Assembly (NCBI GenBank): GCA_011390205.1 | Contig: JAABSX010000002.1 | Location: 144,036-208,035 of the forward strand | DNA length: 64,000 bases | Reading direction: 5' to 3' | Origin: Microscillaceae bacterium | Lineage (GTDB): Bacteria; Bacteroidota; Bacteroidia; Cytophagales; Microscillaceae | In this document: piece by piece, positions 59,870 through 64,000 of the stretch | How the letters are laid out: each line of letters begins with the position of its first letter | Position numbering within the stretch: the stretch's first letter is position 1 | The notes under the pieces: generated by a model | Database searches by the model: none | Told to the model about the DNA's origin: nothing | Seen by the model: only the letters and a program-made list of their open reading frames with translations | Made by a program: the position numbers and the translations under genes

Positions 59870-61045
59870 ATGACCGAAAAAAAGATTCCTCGTTCTACAG
59901 AAAATGACTACTCAAAAGAAATGGCTCAAAAAAGGCGTGAGTTCGTAGAGGCTCAATCAAAAACCTCATTAAAACACCTAGGGCAATACTCTTTTGAGCC
60001 TGAAATACTTGCTGGCAACATAGAAAATTTTATAGGCGTGGCTCAAGTACCCATCGGGTTGGCAGGCCCAGTACACATCCAAGGAGAGTATGCTTCAGGA
60101 GAATTTTTTGTGCCAATGGCCACCAGTGAGGGCACACTCGTGGCAAGTTACAACAGAGGGATGAAGCTGTGCAGAGAGGCAGGCGGAATCACGACCACAG
60201 TCTTGGATGATGCCATGCAGCGTGCCCCTATCTTTATATTTGAAAATGCCCGCTTGGCGAGAGATTTTGGTAAATGGGTAGAAACTCATTTTGAAGAAAT
60301 CAAAGCCGAAGCAGAGAGTACCACACGCTCAGGCAAACTGCACAACATAGAGCAGTACAGCATGGGCAAAATGCGTTGGCTGCGCTTCAGCTATACCACA
60401 GGCGATGCCGCAGGGCAAAACATGGTGACTAAAGCCACCCACAAAGCCTGCCAATGGATGCTTACACAAGGACTAGAAGGGCTAGAGCATTTCTCGATGG
60501 CTGCCAATTTTGATACCGACAAAAAACACTCTCAAGTCAATAACCTTCACTCCAGAGGAAAAAGAGTAGTGGCCGAAATCACGCTGCCAGCAGCACTGGT
60601 GAGTAGCTTCTTTAGAACCACAGGCAAAGCCATGCACTTTCAGCGACAGCTCTCCAACATGGGGGCGATGCTCTCTGGCTCTATCAACAACGGCTCTCAC
60701 TCTGCCAATGGCATCACTGCACTTTTTATAGCCACAGGCCAAGATGTAGCCAATATTGCAGAATCTTCCGCAGGCTTTATCTATGGAGAAATCAAAGAAA
60801 ATGGTGATTATTACTTCTCCGTAACGATTCCTTCGCTCATCGTTGCCACACACGGAGGCGGCACAGGCTTGCCCACTCAGCGAGAATGCCTCGAGGTGAT
60901 GGACTGCTACGGCACAGGCAAAGTAAACAAACTTGCGGAAATCATTGCCGCTGTAGTCCTTTGTGGTGAGCTTTCTCTCAGCGGTGCCATCATTGCAGAT
61001 GAATGGGTATCTAGCCATGAGCAATACGGGCGAAATCGTTCTTAG
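59870..61045 (+). CDS. hmgA: Hydroxymethylglutaryl-CoA reductase (class I-like catalytic domain)
   Basis: 391 residues. Rate-setting step of the mevalonate pathway (HMG-CoA to mevalonate). Motifs: ENFIGVAQVPIGLAGP, PMATSEGTLVASYNRG (catalytic Glu), GDAAGQNMV (variant of GDAMGMNM), DTDKKHSQVN (catalytic Lys), ATGQDVAN (catalytic Asp), HGGGTGLPTQ, and the C-terminal SSHEQYGRNR (catalytic His). No membrane anchor, so soluble. Class I-like by the DKK and GQD parts. Supports isoprenoid supply for quinones and carotenoids (see the CrtA-like gene). Convergent with the hydrolase gene at a two-base gap. Confidence 0.88.
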   Translation: MTEKKIPRSTENDYSKEMAQKRREFVEAQSKTSLKHLGQYSFEPEILAGNIENFIGVAQVPIGLAGPVHIQGEYASGEFFVPMATSEGTLVASYNRGMKLCREAGGITTTVLDDAMQRAPIFIFENARLARDFGKWVETHFEEIKAEAESTTRSGKLHNIEQYSMGKMRWLRFSYTTGDAAGQNMVTKATHKACQWMLTQGLEGLEHFSMAANFDTDKKHSQVNNLHSRGKRVVAEITLPAALVSSFFRTTGKAMHFQRQLSNMGAMLSGSINNGSHSANGITALFIATGQDVANIAESSAGFIYGEIKENGDYYFSVTIPSLIVATHGGGTGLPTQRECLEVMDCYGTGKVNKLAEIIAAVVLCGELSLSGAIIADEWVSSHEQYGRNRS

Positions 61046-61047
61046 AG

Positions 61048-62061
61048 TTATTTTTTTCTTTTGAGGGGTTTTAGGTGCAATATGTTTTCTGCAAACTCAA
61101 ATGTGGCATCTCTTACCTCTCGCCACTCTTTAGAAGTGATGTAAGAACTAATGACATGCTCTTTGGCTCGAGGGAATGCCCTCTCTACCTTGAGTGCCTT
61201 AGGTGTGGCAAGGTCTGCAAACATTTCTTTGGCAGCTACCACAGAAATAGTCTTGTCTTGGTTCGCCTCATCTTTGTAATAATAACCCATAAATAGAGGC
61301 TGTTTGATGGTTTTGAAAATCTCTTTTTTTGTCAATGCCTGTTCTAAAGATTTGAGGGCTACAGTGCCTTCTAGTCTAAATTTTGTGTTCCAATATTTCT
61401 GACCCAATTCTGAGGCATTTTTGCGGATACTGTATTTGCCACCCTGCACAAGGCGGGCTATCTGAAGCCCCCAAGGTTTGTTAAGAATATTCAGGATGCT
61501 AAGGCGAAAATCAATCAGAGGTGAGTACACAATCAATGCTTCTATCTCAGGGTGTTGTGAAGCAATGAAAAGCCCCATGGTTGCCCCTGTGGAGGTACAC
61601 ATCAAGATGGTTTTTTTACCAAGTTGCTGCCCTATCGCCACGGCCTCTTTGGCAGAAGCCAGCAAGCTTTCAGGGCTGACCTCTAGCAGTGGCTCGGGGC
61701 CATCAAGCCCGTGCCCATCTAGGCGGGATAGATACAAATTGCAGCCGTAGCGTTTGGCGAATGCCTTGTGAATCGGTGAACCTTCTGCTTGGCTTGCCGT
61801 AAATCCGTGCAAATACACGAGGGAGTAAGGCGTTTTCTTTTTTTGAAGACTGTCTGCCCAGATAATCCGGGCTTGGTTATCAGGTTTGAGGTATTTTGTG
61901 TTTTTTTCTCTGATTTGTATAGCTTGTTCCAGTACAACCAAATCAGTACTTACTGTAGGCAGTTGTGCATCTAGCTGAGGTGGATTAGGGCGAGGACCTA
62001 TCAAATAGGCTACTAAAATGCACATCACTACAATAAGAGAGGATTTCAGAAAACGGCTCAT
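61048..62061 (-). CDS. Membrane-anchored alpha/beta hydrolase (monoacylglycerol-lipase-like)
   Basis: 337 residues. An N-terminal TM anchor (about 7-21) is followed by the alpha/beta fold: SLVYLHGFTASQAEGS (oxyanion loop), RLDGHGLDG, the elbow MCTSTGATMG with Ser as nucleophile, and PRAKEHVISSY with the His. Probable lipase/esterase facing the periplasm. The substrate is unknown. It is divergent from nfi. Confidence 0.78.
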   Translation of the reverse strand: MSRFLKSSLIVVMCILVAYLIGPRPNPPQLDAQLPTVSTDLVVLEQAIQIREKNTKYLKPDNQARIIWADSLQKKKTPYSLVYLHGFTASQAEGSPIHKAFAKRYGCNLYLSRLDGHGLDGPEPLLEVSPESLLASAKEAVAIGQQLGKKTILMCTSTGATMGLFIASQHPEIEALIVYSPLIDFRLSILNILNKPWGLQIARLVQGGKYSIRKNASELGQKYWNTKFRLEGTVALKSLEQALTKKEIFKTIKQPLFMGYYYKDEANQDKTISVVAAKEMFADLATPKALKVERAFPRAKEHVISSYITSKEWREVRDATFEFAENILHLKPLKRKK

Positions 62062-62112
62062 TTTTATTTATTTTTGGAAACTGTAAAGGTAGAAAAAACT
62101 TAAACGGATAAA

Positions 62113-62817
62113 ATGTTTATTCAAAAATTGCATAAACTACAAGCACAATGGGCAAAAGAGGTAGTGATTCCGCAGGAGTCAAGGCTTACTTATTTTTTAT
62201 CACGGCCTATGTTAGTGCTTGATATTCAGTATGAAGGTGAAAAAGCCTATCTAGGAGCTAGCTTACTATCCCCCAATCAAGCCCCTATTGATTTAATTGG
62301 GCAATCTCAGGCAGGTTTGGCGTATATTCCAGGCTTGTTTTGTTTTAGAGAAGGGCCTCCTCTACTGGCTTTTGTAAAGAAAATATTCCAACACAAGGCA
62401 TTGCCCAGACCTGCACTACTCATCATAGACGGGCACGGAATAGCGCATCCGCAAAAGCTGGGTGTAGCTACATGGCTAGGGCTAAGGTTACAAATCCCTA
62501 CGATTGGCTGTGCCAAAAGAAGTTTATTGCCTTATCACGGTGAGTTAGGCGAAGAAAGAGGAAGTACGCTGCCCGTGATGCTTCAAGGTGAGCAAGTAGG
62601 AGAAGTATTACGCACTCAAGAAGGAATTAATCCTCTGTTTGTAAGTGCAGGTCATTTGATTCACTTAGAAGATGCTCATCAGATTATGCTGTACTTACCT
62701 GGAGCGTATCGCCTGCCCGATGCTCTCCGACAGGCCGACCAACTTGCTAGAGCTGCCGCACGCAAAGAACGCTTAGAAAGAGTGATTTCCTTAGGAGAGT
62801 GTGAGGCAGAGTTTTGA
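62113..62817 (+). CDS. nfi: Endonuclease V (deoxyinosine DNA repair)
   Basis: 234 residues. Cuts DNA near deoxyinosine and other deaminated bases. Seen: Asp37 in LVLDIQYEG (metal ligand), YIPGLFCFREGPPLL, IIDGHGIAHPQKLGVATWLGL (second Asp) and TIGCAKRSLL, lining up with E. coli Nfi over the whole length; C-terminus GAYRLPDALRQADQLA. Immediately downstream is mobile debris. Confidence 0.92.
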   Translation: MFIQKLHKLQAQWAKEVVIPQESRLTYFLSRPMLVLDIQYEGEKAYLGASLLSPNQAPIDLIGQSQAGLAYIPGLFCFREGPPLLAFVKKIFQHKALPRPALLIIDGHGIAHPQKLGVATWLGLRLQIPTIGCAKRSLLPYHGELGEERGSTLPVMLQGEQVGEVLRTQEGINPLFVSAGHLIHLEDAHQIMLYLPGAYRLPDALRQADQLARAAARKERLERVISLGECEAEF

Positions 62818-62861
62818 GGAAAGCAGGTAGCCTTTCTTTTTATAACAGGTTCTTTTTTTGG

Positions 62862-63195
62862 CTAAAAAATCATTACCTTCCTCAATGAACTTACTCTAGT
62901 AACTGTATTTCTTTTTTTTGCCTTATCAAAAGCTATGACCAGACCTAACTTAATATTTACCACTTCTTCTGTATTTCTACTGAACGTTACTACAAAGTTG
63001 CATTGTAGTTCGTTGAGGTAGTAAAACTTTTCTGGCTGCCCTACCTCTCCTAATACCCAATTTTTCAAGCTGTAACTGATACTTCCTAATGGTTTCTATC
63101 AAGTTTTTATGCTTAATATTTAACCCTTTGGATACTATGTGGCTATCTACTACTTGTATGTTGTCTTTGAGTTCTACTTTTACGAGGTTTTCCAT
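62862..63195 (-). pseudogene. Frameshifted phage regulatory protein, Rha family
   Basis: From the ATG at 63195: VDSHIVSKGLNIKHKNLIETIRKYQLQLEKLG, the start of a Rha (pRha) domain. The match then jumps to another frame near 63055-63060, going on as VLGEVGQPEKFYYLNELQ, NFVVTFSRNTEEVVNIKLGLVIAFDKAKK to a stop at 62862. Neither frame alone has the whole domain, so one frameshift broke it. Rha proteins are phage- or island-borne regulators; no other phage gene is here. Confidence 0.72.
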
Positions 63196-63245
63196 GGTTT
63201 TTATTTATTTAGGTTGTATCAACATGACTGCCAAATATCATTGAT

Positions 63246-64000
63246 TTAGAGATTGACTGCTTCCAATTTAACAAAATCAAGAAAGTTTTCCTCATTTAAA
63301 AAATCATCAGGGCTATTCTCTGAGGTATTTAAAAAGTAAAAATGACACATCTTACCCTTCAGTATAGCTTTTAGGTCTGTAATAGAAAGATTTTCTTTAT
63401 TGAGTGTCTTTTTGTACTTCTCTAATAGTATCTGACTGACTAATTTACTTGTGAAAGCAATATTGACCGCATTGGTAAGCTGATTTTGTTTGTAATTCTT
63501 AAAATCAGAAAGTCCAAAGAATTGCTTTGCATCTCTAAAATCAAATTCTATCTGAAATCTTAAAGAATAATAATCGATAATATCAAGTGCTTCTAGGTCA
63601 AGGTCATTGGTAAAAAGAATGGTTTGACCTATTTTTCTTGTGTTGGGGTTCATTCTTTGAATAATGACTACTTTGAGCATACAATCTTTGATGCTAGGAG
63701 CATATACTTTCAATGCCCATACTTTGATATGGGCTTGATTTAAGTGATGGTCTTTGGATAAATTCACTGCTGCTTCTTGCAACATTTGTTTGTAATCTAG
63801 TCGTTTACCATATTTTTTAGACCTTCCTTTAGGTCTGCCTCTTTTCTTTTTTTCTGTTAGCTTTTCTTGGGGTACTTGGCTGCTTTACCGACTTTGTTTG
63901 GGGCTCTTGGGGAGCTTTAATCATTTGAGTGCAAGATAAAAAATGAGATGGACGACTTGAGACTGATACTAAGCTCAAACCAAGAAAACTTACCGAAGGA
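63246..64000 (-). pseudogene. DDE transposase, 3' part, frameshifted and cut by the window end
   Basis: The C-terminal 179 residues (from Met at 63785) hold the IS4-type Y-R-E-K signature: YYSLRFQIEFDFRDAKQFFGL. The same frame continues upstream without an ATG through KKRGRPKGRSKKYGKRLDYK to a stop near 63890. Before that the protein goes on in a different frame (MIKAPQEPQTKSVKQP from about 63922) and, higher up, in a third frame (FGKFSWFELSISLKSS). At least one frameshift splits it, so it is probably inactive. The catalytic Asp residues lie outside or are missing. The rest of the IS is beyond the window. Confidence 0.65.

Noticed and set aside
62862..64000. Prophage
   Set aside because: Only one broken regulator and one transposase are present; no integrase, structural or lysis genes.

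Overview
The window looks like a chromosomal segment of a low-GC member of the Bacteroidota, most likely a Cytophagales-type marine or gliding bacterium. This is inferred from protein families and gene order, because no rRNA is present. The supporting features are: a coaX / outer-membrane barrel / TPR / LptC / CNNM-CorC block; lipoproteins with short lipoboxes; an S9B dipeptidyl peptidase; a TolB-propeller/BamA-like giant protein; the absence of clear Shine-Dalgarno sequences; and promoter-like TTTG / TAnnTTTG elements.

Layout. Positions 1-10.7 kb hold metabolic and housekeeping genes: gabT, a nitrilase-family amidohydrolase, dapF, an LCAD-type acyl-CoA dehydrogenase, an APC permease, a CrtA-like monooxygenase, thioredoxin and a DPP-IV peptidase. 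Positions 10.75-11.95 kb are a scar zone with an IS3 OrfA remnant, short direct repeats and two palindromic repeat elements, one of which supplies the 3' end of an aminotransferase gene. Positions 11.9-17.3 kb carry that class III aminotransferase, an arginyltransferase-like protein, a YqiA-like esterase, a GT2 glycosyltransferase and an NDP-sugar pyrophosphorylase.

Positions 17.4-31.7 kb are the most interesting region. A co-directional run encodes CheR, a receiver-less CheB, a membrane GAF protein, a very large dCache-like/HAMP/GAF/PAS/PAS/PP2C sensor phosphatase (SiaA-like), a SiaB-like GHKL kinase, a SiaC-like phosphoprotein (with Thr68 conserved), a TerB-like/ABCG-type transporter and an envelope lipoprotein. 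After a strong terminator and a 0.5 kb regulatory gap come two secreted paralogues of that lipoprotein and a small secreted beta-sandwich-like protein. I read this as a candidate undescribed envelope-signalling system. Methylation enzymes would tune a partner-switching phosphatase/kinase/phosphoprotein module, and the module's output would be an ABC transporter with periplasmic partners rather than the diguanylate cyclase SiaD known from Pseudomonas.

Positions 31.7-37.7 kb (minus strand) hold the coaX-OMP-TPR-lptC-CNNM block, with a perfect terminator-like hairpin inside the lptC signal-peptide region. Positions 37.8-46 kb carry a glutamate-type dehydrogenase, three tandem universal stress proteins, a MORN-repeat protein, a split Fe-S/membrane oxidoreductase pair (possible ETF:menaquinone oxidoreductase) and two identical tRNA-Phe genes. 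Positions 46.3-62.8 kb contain an SpoU methyltransferase, the TolB/BamA-like protein, an MBL hydrolase, a third membrane GAF protein, dacB, feoAB, a STAS-like protein, an outer-membrane barrel, HMG-CoA reductase, an alpha/beta hydrolase and endonuclease V. The right edge (62.86-64 kb) is mobile debris: a frameshifted phage Rha-type gene and a frameshifted DDE transposase cut by the window end.

Links between genes: the acyl-CoA dehydrogenase and the Fe-S pair could form one electron route from fatty-acid oxidation to menaquinone. HMG-CoA reductase (mevalonate pathway) and the CrtA-like enzyme both point to isoprenoid/carotenoid synthesis. feoAB supplies Fe(II).
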